Shown here in pieces: positions 1 to 5,410 of a stretch of DNA of 10,953 nucleotides (position 1 is its first letter; each line of letters opens with the position of its first letter). The stretch lies in NCBI GenBank assembly GCA_964385195.1, contig CAYLOC010000106.1, positions 1 to 10,953 on the forward strand. Direction: 5' to 3'. The notes beneath the pieces are model-generated. The model did not search any database and had not been told where the DNA came from. It saw only the letters and a program-made list of their open reading frames with translations. Source of the DNA: CAYLOC01 sp964385195 (GTDB lineage: Bacteria; Actinomycetota; Actinomycetes; Propionibacteriales; Nocardioidaceae). The translations under genes were made by a program, and so were the position numbers.

Positions 1-1
1 C

Positions 2-77
2 TGGTGGGCCCCGTGGGACTCGAACCCACAACCCACGGATTAAAAGTCCGTTGCTCTGCCTGTTGAGCTAGAGGCCC
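2..77 (-). tRNA. tRNA-Lys (anticodon UUU)
   Basis: Read on the minus strand this folds into a full cloverleaf of 76 nt. The 7-bp acceptor stem GGGCCTC/GGGGCCC contains one T-G wobble and is followed by discriminator A and a genome-encoded CCA. The anticodon arm is ACGGA-CTTTTAA-TCCGT, giving anticodon TTT, and the T arm carries GTTCGAGTC. The UUU anticodon reads AAA and AAG lysine codons. No other tRNA lies beside it in the window. Confidence 0.97.
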
Positions 78-125
78 TCGGCTGGGCTGCACCGTCAAGG
101 CTGACCGGGGCAACCGTCCGGGCAC

Positions 126-133
126 CTAGTATG
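126..133 (-). promoter_or_regulatory. possible -10 box for tRNA-Lys
   Basis: On the minus strand the sequence reads CATACTAG about 50 nt upstream of the tRNA 5' end, and CATACT resembles an actinobacterial -10 element. I see no convincing -35 hexamer 16-19 nt upstream, so the call rests on the -10 alone. Transcription from here would give a precursor with a 5' leader of roughly 40 nt for RNase P to remove. Confidence 0.3.
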
Positions 134-298
134 CCTGCTCCGGGCCGCGTCGGGGTCGGACACCCTGGGTGGCTGGTCTCGCTGGCCCGTCGGGACGGTC
201 GTTCGACCGTGACCCGTAGGGAAGGTACCTTGACCAACAAGGGCAACGCAGAGCCCGGGCGTGGTCGTCGCGAGCCCAGTCACGTGATACGGCAAAAC

Positions 299-314
299 GG
301 CCCCCAGAGGGGCC
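299..314 (+). other. GC hairpin in intergenic region
   Basis: GGCCCC (299-304) and GGGGCC (309-314) form a perfect 6-bp stem with the tetraloop CAGA. No T-run follows, so it is not a classical intrinsic terminator. It lies about 85 nt upstream of the small gene at 400 and could be part of its leader or simply a chance GC palindrome. Confidence 0.3.
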
Positions 315-399
315 AGATGCCGATACGCTGGACGGGACATGGTCAGTGACGTGCCACTTCTCGGTGCCTGTCTCACTCATGTACGGGAAGGTGTGTGTC

Positions 400-591
400 G
401 TGAACGATCAGTTAGACGTATCTGTTCACGACGGTGAGGTGCTGGCCGAGATCGAGCTGATGACCAACCTGATCATCGCGACCTCCGACAGCGAGGGGCC
501 GTTGCCGCAGCAGCGCATCGACGAGATCCTCGGTGTCGGCCCGACTGACTGCTGCGAGCCGGGTGCCGCAGCCCCGGAGAGCGACGGCTAG
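400..591 (+). CDS. small acidic protein of unknown function, 63 aa
   Basis: A 63-residue acidic protein. I chose the GTG at 400 because GGGAAGG (385-391) lies 8 nt upstream; a longer reading from 346 would bury that site. The core, around EIELMTNLIIATSD (17-30) and then LPQQRIDEILGV (35-46), looks like two short helices. It resembles small actinobacterial proteins of 55-70 aa that end their core in a DEVLGV or DEILGV-like motif, a resemblance made from memory only. After it comes a poor tail containing CysCys (51-52). No membrane segment or signal peptide is visible. It lies 95 bp upstream of the phosphate genes on the same strand, but a separate promoter candidate lies between them. Function unknown; confidence that it is a real gene is fairly high. 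Confidence 0.72.
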   Translation: MNDQLDVSVHDGEVLAEIELMTNLIIATSDSEGPLPQQRIDEILGVGPTDCCEPGAAAPESDG

Positions 592-620
592 CCACGTGGG
601 GAAGATCGCACCGGAACCGG

Positions 621-651
621 TTGCGCGGCCCCGGGAGCAACCCCATACGAT
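621..651 (+). promoter_or_regulatory. candidate promoter of the DUF47-pit unit
   Basis: TTGCGC (621-626) and TACGAT (646-651) are separated by 19 nt, somewhat longer than ideal. Transcription would start near 658, leaving a short leader that contains the ribosome site GGGAG at 676-680. I looked for the direct repeats of an actinobacterial PHO box and did not see them. Confidence 0.35.
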
Positions 652-686
652 GACGGTGACCTTGTAGCGCCCGACGGGAGAATGCT

Positions 687-1304
687 GTGCCCCTGCGTTT
701 CCGACCTGTCGACACCACGTTCTACGACCTCTTCACCAAGTCCGCCCGCAATCTCGTCCACGGCGCTGATCTGCTGGCAGAGCTGTTCGGTGGGGAGTCC
801 GACCACCGCGGACTCGCTGAACAGATGCGCCAGGCGGAACACGAGGCCGACGAAACCACGCACGAGATCGTACGGCGGGTCAACACCACGTTCGTCACAC
901 CGTTCGACCGCGAGGACATCTACCGCCTGGCAGCGGGCCTGGATGACGTCATGGACTACATGGACGAGGCCGTCGACATGGTCAACCTGTACGAGATCGA
1001 CGATCTCCCCGGGGAGCTGTGTGACCAGGTGGAAGTCATCCAGCGCTGCGCCGACCTCACCGCGGAGGCCATGCCACGGCTGCGCACCATGCACGACCTC
1101 AACGAGTACTGGATCGAGATCAACCGCCTGGAGAACTCCGGCGACAAGTCCTACCGCTTGATCCTGGCGAAGCTCTTCAGCGGGGCCTACGATGCGCTGA
1201 CCGTGTTGAAGCTGAAGGATGTCGTCGACGCGCTGGAGAGCGCCTGCGACGCGTTCGAGGGCGTGGCCAACACCGTGGAACAGATCGCGGTGAAGGAGTC
1301 CTAG
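687..1304 (+). CDS. PhoU-like DUF47 protein, Pit accessory protein
   Basis: A 205-aa, helix-rich, acidic protein of the DUF47 family (PF01865), distantly related to PhoU. The N-terminus, LRFRPVDTTFYDLFTKSARN, is the usual opening of this family in actinomycetes. Further in are the helical heptads typical of PhoU folds (for example HEADETTHEIVRRVN near 52-66) and FDREDIYRLAAGLDDVMDYMDEA. Family members usually sit directly before a PiT permease, as here (48-nt gap), and are thought to modulate phosphate uptake; the metal-binding acidic clusters of PhoU proteins are plausible here too. The GTG start at 687 is preceded by GGGAG with 6-nt spacing. The size is normal for the family. An overlapping frame starting with ATG at 682 is a shadow. 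Confidence 0.93.
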   Translation: MPLRFRPVDTTFYDLFTKSARNLVHGADLLAELFGGESDHRGLAEQMRQAEHEADETTHEIVRRVNTTFVTPFDREDIYRLAAGLDDVMDYMDEAVDMVNLYEIDDLPGELCDQVEVIQRCADLTAEAMPRLRTMHDLNEYWIEINRLENSGDKSYRLILAKLFSGAYDALTVLKLKDVVDALESACDAFEGVANTVEQIAVKES

Positions 1305-1352
1305 CCCGTGCCCACCGTGGGATCCATGCCCGACCGGGCCGGGCGGTAGTCG

Positions 1353-2348
1353 ATGGAGCTCGGCCTGGTCCTGGCCGTCATCCTGGTCGCGCTGGTCTTC
1401 GACTACACCAACGGCTTCCACGACGCCGCGAACGCGATCGCCACCTCGATCTCGACCCGGGCACTGACCCCGCGCCTGGCCCTGACGATCGCGGCAACGA
1501 TGAACTTCGCGGGGGCCTTCCTCGGCCAGCAGGTGGCCAACACCGTCAGTGAGGTGATCCAGCCCCCCGGCGGCGCGGAAGGGCTGGTCATCGTTGTCGC
1601 ATCCTTGCTCGGCGCCATCACCTGGAACCTGATCACGTGGTACTTCGGGCTCCCGTCCTCGTCCTCGCACGCGTTGATCGGCGGCCTCGGCGGCGCGGCG
1701 CTGGCCGCCGGAACGGTCGTGCGCTGGAAGGCGATCTACGACAAGGTGCTGATCCCGATGGTCGCCTCACCCGTGGTGGGGTTCCTCATCGCGTTCGGCC
1801 TGATGCTGCTGATCATGTGGGTGTTCCGCAAGCGCAGCCCGGGTCCCGTCAACCGCGGGTTCAAGTTCATGCAACTGTTCTCGGCCTCGGCGATGGCGCT
1901 CGGCCACGGGCTGCAAGACGCCCAGAAGACAATGGGCGTGATGTTTCTGGCGCTGGTGACCGCGGGGTACGTCGATGCCGGCTCTGGCCTGCCCTGGTGG
2001 GTCATCGTCACCGCAGCGAGTGCCATCTCCCTGGGCACCTACTCCGGCGGGTGGCGCATCATGCGGACCATGGGCCGGCGCATCATCCACCTGGATCCAC
2101 CCCGGGCGTTCTCCGCCGAGCTGACCGCCTCCGGTGTGCTCTACGTCACGGCGTTTCTTTGGCACGCCCCGGTGTCCACGACCCACATCATCACGTCTGG
2201 GGTGATGGGTGCCGGCGCCACCAAGCGACTGTCCGCCGTGCGCTGGGGGGTGGCCAAGTCCATCGTGACCGCGTGGGTCCTCACGTTCCCTGCGGCCGGT
2301 GCTGTCGCGGCCGGCTTCTACCTACTGCTGAACCTCTTCCTGCCCTGA
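1353..2348 (+). CDS. pit: inorganic phosphate transporter, PiT family
   Basis: A 331-aa integral membrane protein of the PiT family (PF01384), which imports phosphate by cation symport at low affinity. Both halves of the inverted family repeat are visible. The N-terminal half has DYTNGFHDAANAIATSIST (about 17-35) and LPSSSSHALIGG; the C-terminal half has GHGLQDAQKTMG (about 184-195) and APVSTTHIITSGVMGAG. About eight to ten hydrophobic stretches are present and the length is normal for bacterial PiT. ATG 1353 is the first possible start, because an in-frame stop (1347-1349) lies just before it; the ribosome site is weak (GGGCGG). It probably shares a transcript with the DUF47 gene 48 nt upstream. 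Its stop is only 12 bp from the stop of the convergent mshD. Confidence 0.96.
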   Translation: MELGLVLAVILVALVFDYTNGFHDAANAIATSISTRALTPRLALTIAATMNFAGAFLGQQVANTVSEVIQPPGGAEGLVIVVASLLGAITWNLITWYFGLPSSSSHALIGGLGGAALAAGTVVRWKAIYDKVLIPMVASPVVGFLIAFGLMLLIMWVFRKRSPGPVNRGFKFMQLFSASAMALGHGLQDAQKTMGVMFLALVTAGYVDAGSGLPWWVIVTAASAISLGTYSGGWRIMRTMGRRIIHLDPPRAFSAELTASGVLYVTAFLWHAPVSTTHIITSGVMGAGATKRLSAVRWGVAKSIVTAWVLTFPAAGAVAAGFYLLLNLFLP

Positions 2349-2365
2349 CCGCGGCGGTGGTCAGG
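2344..2365. terminator. bidirectional hairpin between pit and mshD
   Basis: CCTGACC (2344-2350) pairs with GGTCAGG (2359-2365), a 7-bp stem with an 8-nt loop. Each arm contains the stop codon of one of the two convergent genes. No T-run follows on either strand, as is common for G+C-rich actinobacterial terminators. The geometry would let one hairpin serve both transcripts. Confidence 0.4.
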
Positions 2366-3281
2366 AGTACTCGTACATCACGTCCACCGACGTCCGGGTG
2401 AAGCCCAGCCCCTCGTACAGCGAGACTGCGGCGGTGTTGTCCCCCTCGACGTACAACTCCACCGACCCCAGGCCGCTGTCGCGCAGGTGGTGCAGCCCGG
2501 TGAGCGTCAACGCCTTCCCCAGCCCCGAGCCGCGCTCGTCAGGGTGCACCCCGACGACGTAGACCTCCCCCCTGCGCTCGTCGCTCGCACCGCCCGGCTC
2601 GTGCACCTTCGTCCAGTGGAACCCCACCAGGGCGCCGTCCCGCTCGGCAAGGAAGAAGCCGGCGGGGTCGAACCACGGCTGGCTCATTCGCTGCTGCAGG
2701 TCCTGCAGCGTCATCCCGCCCTGTTCCGGGTGCTCGGAGAACGCCGTTGCGTTGAGCGTCACCCACGCCTCGTCGTCCCTGCCCGCCTCGAACGTGCGCA
2801 TGCTGAGGCCGGGCGGGTACGTCGGCTCCGGAAGCGGTTCGCTCATCGAGCGGGTCATCTTCCACAGGTCCCGGACCCGCCGCAGCCCCACCCGCTCGGA
2901 GAGCCGCCGCGCGGCCTCGAGATCCCCGTGTGACCACACCCGCACCGGTTGCGGCGCGGCCTCCTGCAGCAACCGGCGCAGCAACGCCGTTCCGACGCCT
3001 CGGTGTCGTTCCGCCGGGGACACCATCAGGTGCGCGCTGGGTGGCCCGTCCGCCCGGTCGGCGAGGTGGGCGTACCCGACGATCGGGCCCACCAGGGACC
3101 ACCGCGCCACCAGGTGGGTCGCGGTGACCTCGGCGCCGAACTCCAGCGCTAGCCGGACCTCGTCGTCGAGGGGGGACAGCCCGTCGGCCTCCTCGCTTGC
3201 CGACTCGATGGCGGTGACCTCCTCCCGCTCACCCTCCGACAGCGCCGAGGTAGCGGTGATGCTCACCGCGGTCTCGTTCAC
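2361..3281 (-). CDS. mshD: mycothiol synthase (mycothiol acetyltransferase)
   Basis: A 306-aa protein with two GNAT domains. MshD transfers an acetyl group from acetyl-CoA to the cysteine amine of Cys-GlcN-Ins, the last step of mycothiol synthesis in the cytosol. The N-terminal GNAT has the CoA-loop motif ERHRGVGTAL (91-100). The C-terminal GNAT has VHPDERGSGLGKAL (245-258) and the signature LYVEGDNTAAVSLYEGLGF (276-294). SEHPEQGG (182-189) matches the conserved segment linking the two domains in known MshD proteins. In the family only the C-terminal domain is thought to be catalytic. The GTG start at 3281 is fixed by a perfect AGGAGG (3289-3294 on the minus strand) with 7-nt spacing; an open frame extends further upstream but lacks such a site and would overlap the divergent gene. 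Length is close to the roughly 300-315 aa of the family. Confidence 0.95.
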   Translation of the reverse strand: MNETAVSITATSALSEGEREEVTAIESASEEADGLSPLDDEVRLALEFGAEVTATHLVARWSLVGPIVGYAHLADRADGPPSAHLMVSPAERHRGVGTALLRRLLQEAAPQPVRVWSHGDLEAARRLSERVGLRRVRDLWKMTRSMSEPLPEPTYPPGLSMRTFEAGRDDEAWVTLNATAFSEHPEQGGMTLQDLQQRMSQPWFDPAGFFLAERDGALVGFHWTKVHEPGGASDERRGEVYVVGVHPDERGSGLGKALTLTGLHHLRDSGLGSVELYVEGDNTAAVSLYEGLGFTRTSVDVMYEYS

Positions 3282-3343
3282 GTGACTTCCTCCTGGCAGG
3301 GCGTGGGGATGGACACTGCTGGCGGCGTGGTCTGCCCGCTTGC

Positions 3344-3350
3344 GACAATA
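3344..3350. promoter_or_regulatory. shared divergent -10 box between mshD and the carrier gene
   Basis: On the minus strand TATTGT (3350-3345) is a good TAnnnT -10 for mshD, giving a leader of about 57 nt. On the plus strand the overlapping GACAAT (3344-3349) ends 7 nt before the ATG at 3357, the spacing expected for a leaderless transcript. Neither strand shows a clear -35. Confidence 0.33.
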
Positions 3351-3356
3351 CCGGGC

Positions 3357-3638
3357 ATGGGACCCGTTGCCTCCGAGCCGCCACGCGTGACCGTCCGCTA
3401 CTGGGCTGCTGCCCGAGCGGCTGCGGGGTGCACCGAGGAGGAGGTCGCGGCGGCCACCGTTTCCGACGCCTTGGCTGCGGTCCGGCAGGCACACCGGGAA
3501 AGTGACCGGTTCGACGCCGTACTGGCGGTCTCCTCGTTGTTGCTCGGTGAGCAACCGGTCACCGGGCACGACCTGGCCGCGATCGACCTCCGCCCCGGTG
3601 ACGTGATCGAGGTGCTGCCGCCGTTCGCAGGTGGTTAG
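3357..3638 (+). CDS. MoaD/ThiS-like sulfur-carrier protein
   Basis: A 93-aa ubiquitin-like protein of the MoaD/ThiS family. The visible pattern is a first strand RVTVRYWAAARAAAG (10-24), then a helix with TVSDALAAV, then the closing segment LRPGDVIEVLPPFAGG. The C-terminal Gly-Gly is the residue pair that is adenylated and converted to thiocarboxylate in sulfur-carrier proteins. LRPGDVIEVLPP is the classic MoaD turn. ATG 3357 was chosen over an in-frame ATG at 3282 because the extra 25 residues look like random N-terminal sequence and would overlap the mshD leader; no ribosome site precedes 3357, so it is probably leaderless. Which pathway it serves (molybdopterin, thiamine or another thiolation) cannot be told: no MoaE, ThiG or E1-like partner lies in the window. 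Confidence 0.85.
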   Translation: MGPVASEPPRVTVRYWAAARAAAGCTEEEVAAATVSDALAAVRQAHRESDRFDAVLAVSSLLLGEQPVTGHDLAAIDLRPGDVIEVLPPFAGG

Positions 3639-3641
3639 CCT
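3636..3641 (+). promoter_or_regulatory. -10 box of a leaderless thioredoxin-like gene
   Basis: TAGCCT ends 8 nt before the ATG at 3650, and no ribosome site lies between. The box overlaps the TAG stop of the preceding carrier gene. The spacer contains the 8-bp palindrome TGACGTCA (3641-3648). Confidence 0.45.
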
Positions 3642-3649
3642 GACGTCAA

Positions 3650-4000
3650 ATGGTTACAGGTCAGTCAATGGGTCCTCGAGAGCAGTTCCCCGTGGATGAG
3701 TTGCCCGCGCCGTTGGGGGAGCGCGCAACCCTGGTGGAGTTCAGCAGCGCCTTCTGCCTGCCCTGCCGCGCGACCCGTCACGTGCTCGATGACGTGGCAG
3801 CGATGATCCCCGGCGTGCGACGGGTCGAGGTCGACGCCGAGCAGCGGCCGGACCTCGCCCGGGCGATCGGCGTCCAAGGGACACCGACGACGGTGGTCCT
3901 CGACGCCGACGGCGGCGAGGTCACTCGGGCCACCGGCATCCCGCGACGTGCCGACGTCATCGCGGCGCTGGGGCGCATCATCGACCAACTCCCCGAATAG
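3650..4000 (+). CDS. thiX: thioredoxin-like protein with CLPC active site
   Basis: A 116-aa cytosolic thioredoxin-fold protein. The redox motif is CLPC (36-39), following the strand TLVEFSSAF; the cis-proline turn GTPTTVVLD is at 77-85 (Pro79). Canonical thioredoxin has WCGPC, and here the Trp and Gly are replaced (FCLPC), which changes redox potential and partner choice. The position directly before the thiosulfate sulfurtransferase and DUF1416 genes matches my memory of ThiX (Rv0816c) beside CysA2 in M. tuberculosis; the symbol rests on that and on similarity of type. It may reduce the persulfide or disulfide formed on the neighbouring rhodanese, which is inference. The start at 3650 fits a leaderless transcript; a second in-frame ATG lies at codon 7. 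A 259-nt leader region with its own promoter separates it from the next full-size gene. Confidence 0.88.
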   Translation: MVTGQSMGPREQFPVDELPAPLGERATLVEFSSAFCLPCRATRHVLDDVAAMIPGVRRVEVDAEQRPDLARAIGVQGTPTTVVLDADGGEVTRATGIPRRADVIAALGRIIDQLPE

Positions 4001-4037
4001 TGAGACGGCGTGTCGGCATTCGAAACAACCGCGGAGA

Positions 4038-4066
4038 GATCGACGACCCGGGATAGGCTCGATCCC
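4038..4066. promoter_or_regulatory. nested inverted repeats over the leader promoter
   Basis: GATCGA (4038-4043) is mirrored by TCGATC (4059-4064), and GGGAT (4050-4054) by ATCCC (4062-4066). The two interrupted palindromes surround the -10 box TAGGCT and end at the presumed transcription start. They lie outside the transcript if it begins at 4067, so any role would be as DNA operator sites. No regulator is identified. Confidence 0.3.
4054..4059 (+). promoter_or_regulatory. -10 box of the cysteine leader transcript
   Basis: TAGGCT fits TAnnnT and ends 7 nt before the first ATG at 4067, so transcription is expected to start at or next to that codon. I see no good -35 hexamer. There is no ribosome site between box and start. 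Confidence 0.5.
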
Positions 4067-4144
4067 ATGATGTCGGCGATGTTGACCAGGCGTCGTGCCG
4101 TGGACCACTGCCACACCGCCACGGCGCTGTGTCCGCTCTGCTGA
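4067..4144 (+). CDS. cysteine-containing leaderless leader peptide upstream of cysA
   Basis: A 25-codon ORF too short for ordinary gene finding. It begins with ATGATG and encodes an N-terminal part with MLTRRRAVD and a C-terminal part HCHTATALCPLC followed by TGA. Cys codons are TGC (4109), TGT (4130) and TGC (4139); the last is the final sense codon. The Arg-Arg...Val-Asp...AlaLeuCys pattern matches the actinobacterial leader peptides often found before sulfur-metabolism genes. In mycobacteria, Cys-rich leaderless short ORFs have been shown to act as cysteine-responsive attenuators. A leaderless start is supported by TAGGCT 7 nt upstream. Translation could also begin at 4070 or 4079. Expected role in cis: ribosomes slow at Cys codons when Cys-tRNA is scarce, altering RNA folding before cysA. 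The Cys codons are scattered, not in a run, so the response may be milder than in the mycobacterial cases. Confidence 0.72.
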   Translation: MMSAMLTRRRAVDHCHTATALCPLC

Positions 4145-4153
4145 GGCACGCCT

Positions 4154-4184
4154 CCTCCGCCGCAGCCCGCACGTTGCGCGGCGG
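4154..4184 (+). promoter_or_regulatory. attenuator RNA: anti-SD segment and competing hairpin
   Basis: CCTCCG (4154-4159), 9 nt after the leader-peptide stop, is exactly complementary to CGGAGG (4247-4252), the cysA ribosome site. It overlaps by 3 nt the 5' arm of a 7-bp stem, CCGCCGC (4157-4163) with GCGGCGG (4178-4184). The two pairings exclude each other. A ribosome stalled at the last Cys codon (4139) would reach close to the anti-SD segment and could mask it. The pairing model is inference from complementarity. Confidence 0.45.
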
Positions 4185-4219
4185 CATCTGTTCGCCTGTC
4201 CTTCCCTCTTCCAACTCCC

Positions 4220-4234
4220 CGCCCCACCGGGGCG
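4220..4234 (+). other. hairpin just upstream of the cysA ribosome site
   Basis: CGCCCC (4220-4225) and GGGGCG (4229-4234) form a 6-bp stem with loop ACC. It ends 12 nt before the ribosome site CGGAGG. There is no T-run, so it is not an evident terminator; it may be part of the leader fold. Confidence 0.35.
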
Positions 4235-4246
4235 CATCAACCGATT

Positions 4247-4252
4247 CGGAGG
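4247..4252 (+). promoter_or_regulatory. ribosome binding site of cysA
   Basis: CGGAGG lies 7 nt before the ATG at 4260. It is strong, contrasts with the leaderless starts around it, and is the target of the proposed anti-SD pairing. Confidence 0.8.
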
Positions 4253-4259
4253 TAACCCC

Positions 4260-5111
4260 ATGAGCCGCACTGACGTGCTCGTCGACGCCGACTGGCTGGC
4301 CCAGCATCTGGACGACCCGGACGTGGTCGTCGTCGAAGTAGACGAAGACACCACGGCCTACGACAAGGGCCACATCAAAGGAGCGGTCAAACTCGACTGG
4401 CGCGAGGATCTCCAAGACCCGGTCCGTCGCGACTTCCTCAACCAGCAGCAGTTCGCCGAGCTGCTGTCCGCACGCGGCATCGGCAACGACGACACCGTGA
4501 TCCTCTACGGCGGGAACAACAACTGGTTCGCGGCATACGCCTACTGGTACTTCCGCTACTACGGTCACCGCGACGTCCGACTGCTCGACGGCGGCAGGAA
4601 GAAGTGGGAACTGGAGTCCCGCGAGCTCTCCAGCGACGCCGTACACCGCGACCCGACCCAGTACGTCGCACAGGAGCCGGACCGGTCCATCCGGGCCTTC
4701 CGCGACGACGTCGTCGCGGCGATCGGCACGCTGAACCTGGTCGACGTACGCTCCCCCGACGAGTACGCCGGCCGGCTGCTCGCTCCCGCGCATCTGCCGC
4801 AGGAGTCCGCGCAGCGCGGCGGCCACGTCAGCACCGCCGTCAACGTCCCGTGGAGCAAGGCCGCCAACGACGACGGCACGTTCCGCTCCGACGAGGAGCT
4901 CCAGACGCTGTACGCCGACGCGGGAGTCGACTTCGACACCGACACCATCGCCTACTGCCGGATCGGCGAGCGAAGCGCGCACACCTGGTTCGTCCTGCAC
5001 GAGCTGCTGGGACAGAACAGCGTCCGCAACTACGACGGCTCCTGGACCGAGTACGGGTCGCTGGTCGGCGTACCGGTCACGATCGGCGACGACCCCGGGA
5101 GCGCCGAGTGA
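4260..5111 (+). CDS. cysA: thiosulfate sulfurtransferase (two rhodanese domains)
   Basis: A 283-aa tandem-rhodanese protein of the CysA2/SseA type. It moves a sulfane sulfur from thiosulfate or a similar donor to a thiophilic acceptor through a cysteine persulfide. The N-terminal domain (about 1-125) contains VDADWLAQHL and AYDKGHIKGAVKLDW; at its active-site position it has YGGNNNWFAA, without Cys, so it is structural. The C-terminal domain (about 140-283) has LVDVRSPDEYAG, GHVSTAVNVPWSKA and the active loop YCRIGERSAHTWF, with Cys233 as the catalytic residue. This loop is nearly that of mycobacterial CysA2. ATG 4260 is set by CGGAGG. Its stop overlaps the next GTG by 4 nt, so it is translationally coupled to the DUF1416 gene. 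Expression is probably controlled by the leader peptide at 4067-4144. Confidence 0.95.
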   Translation: MSRTDVLVDADWLAQHLDDPDVVVVEVDEDTTAYDKGHIKGAVKLDWREDLQDPVRRDFLNQQQFAELLSARGIGNDDTVILYGGNNNWFAAYAYWYFRYYGHRDVRLLDGGRKKWELESRELSSDAVHRDPTQYVAQEPDRSIRAFRDDVVAAIGTLNLVDVRSPDEYAGRLLAPAHLPQESAQRGGHVSTAVNVPWSKAANDDGTFRSDEELQTLYADAGVDFDTDTIAYCRIGERSAHTWFVLHELLGQNSVRNYDGSWTEYGSLVGVPVTIGDDPGSAE

Positions 5112-5410
5112 GCGGCTGCGGCGCCGACACCGGCGGCTCCTCCCTGCAAGGGGTGGATCTCACCCATCAGGCGGTGATCCAGGGCACGGTGGTGCGCGGA
5201 ACGGAGGCGCTCGCTGGCGCCTACGTCCGGCTGCTTGACCGCACCGGCGAGTTCACCGCCGAGGTGCCCACGGACGAGCAGGGTCGGTTCCGGTTCTTCG
5301 CAGCAGCCGGGGAGTGGAGGTTGCGCACGCTCGCTCCCCGCTCGGAGCCGGTGGATGAGCCGGTGACGGCGGCTCTCGGTGAGGTCGCGGAGGTGCGCGT
5401 CTCGGTCTGA
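5108..5410 (+). CDS. sseC: DUF1416 family protein, SseC-like
   Basis: A 100-aa protein of DUF1416 (PF07210). It has a short N-terminal segment with CGAD, then GVDLTHQAVIQGTVV and ALAGAYVRLLDRTGEFTAEV, then GRFRFFAAAGEWRLRTLAP. This looks like a carboxypeptidase-regulatory-like beta-sandwich, and FRFFAAAGEW is a signature I recognise from SseC. Homologues follow thiosulfate sulfurtransferase genes in actinomycetes, hence the sulfur-metabolism label, but no biochemical role is established. Cys4 is the only cysteine. The GTG start overlaps the cysA stop as GTGA, with GGGAG 6 nt upstream. The next gene begins on the last base of its stop codon. Confidence 0.9.
   Translation: MSGCGADTGGSSLQGVDLTHQAVIQGTVVRGTEALAGAYVRLLDRTGEFTAEVPTDEQGRFRFFAAAGEWRLRTLAPRSEPVDEPVTAALGEVAEVRVSV

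Larger units (their letters stand above)
78..399. other. gene-free stretch between tRNA-Lys and the 63-aa ORF
   Basis: I find no convincing gene here. An open frame at 131-349 has a TTG at 230 preceded by AGGGAAGG, but the encoded protein is rich in Arg, Gly and Pro with no recognisable pattern, so I do not call it. The stretch holds the likely tRNA promoter, a hairpin at 299-314, and a TACGCT box at 324-329 that could be a -10 for the downstream small gene, without a clear -35. Confidence 0.5.

Noticed and set aside
131..349. Plus-strand open frame in the tRNA-proximal gap, with a TTG at 230 after AGGGAAGG
   Set aside because: The ribosome-like site is suggestive, but the 40-aa product is rich in Arg, Gly and Pro and shows no conserved-looking core.
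592..686. PHO box upstream of the DUF47-pit genes
   Set aside because: I found no direct repeats of the GTTCACC type at the expected spacing.
1308..1349. 13-codon ORF between DUF47 and pit as a leader peptide
   Set aside because: No ribosome site or leaderless -10 before it and no codon run that would suggest attenuation.
588..1670. A 360-codon minus-strand open frame opposite DUF47 and pit
   Set aside because: Product is His-, Asp- and Gly-rich without motifs and lies against two clear genes.
3282..3356. N-terminal extension of the MoaD-like gene from ATG 3282
   Set aside because: The first 25 residues do not fit the ubiquitin-like fold, and the family start aligns near 3357.
3282..3569. 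Long N-terminal extension of mshD
   Set aside because: A perfect AGGAGG sets the start at 3281; the extension runs through the divergent gene and is Arg/Gly-rich.
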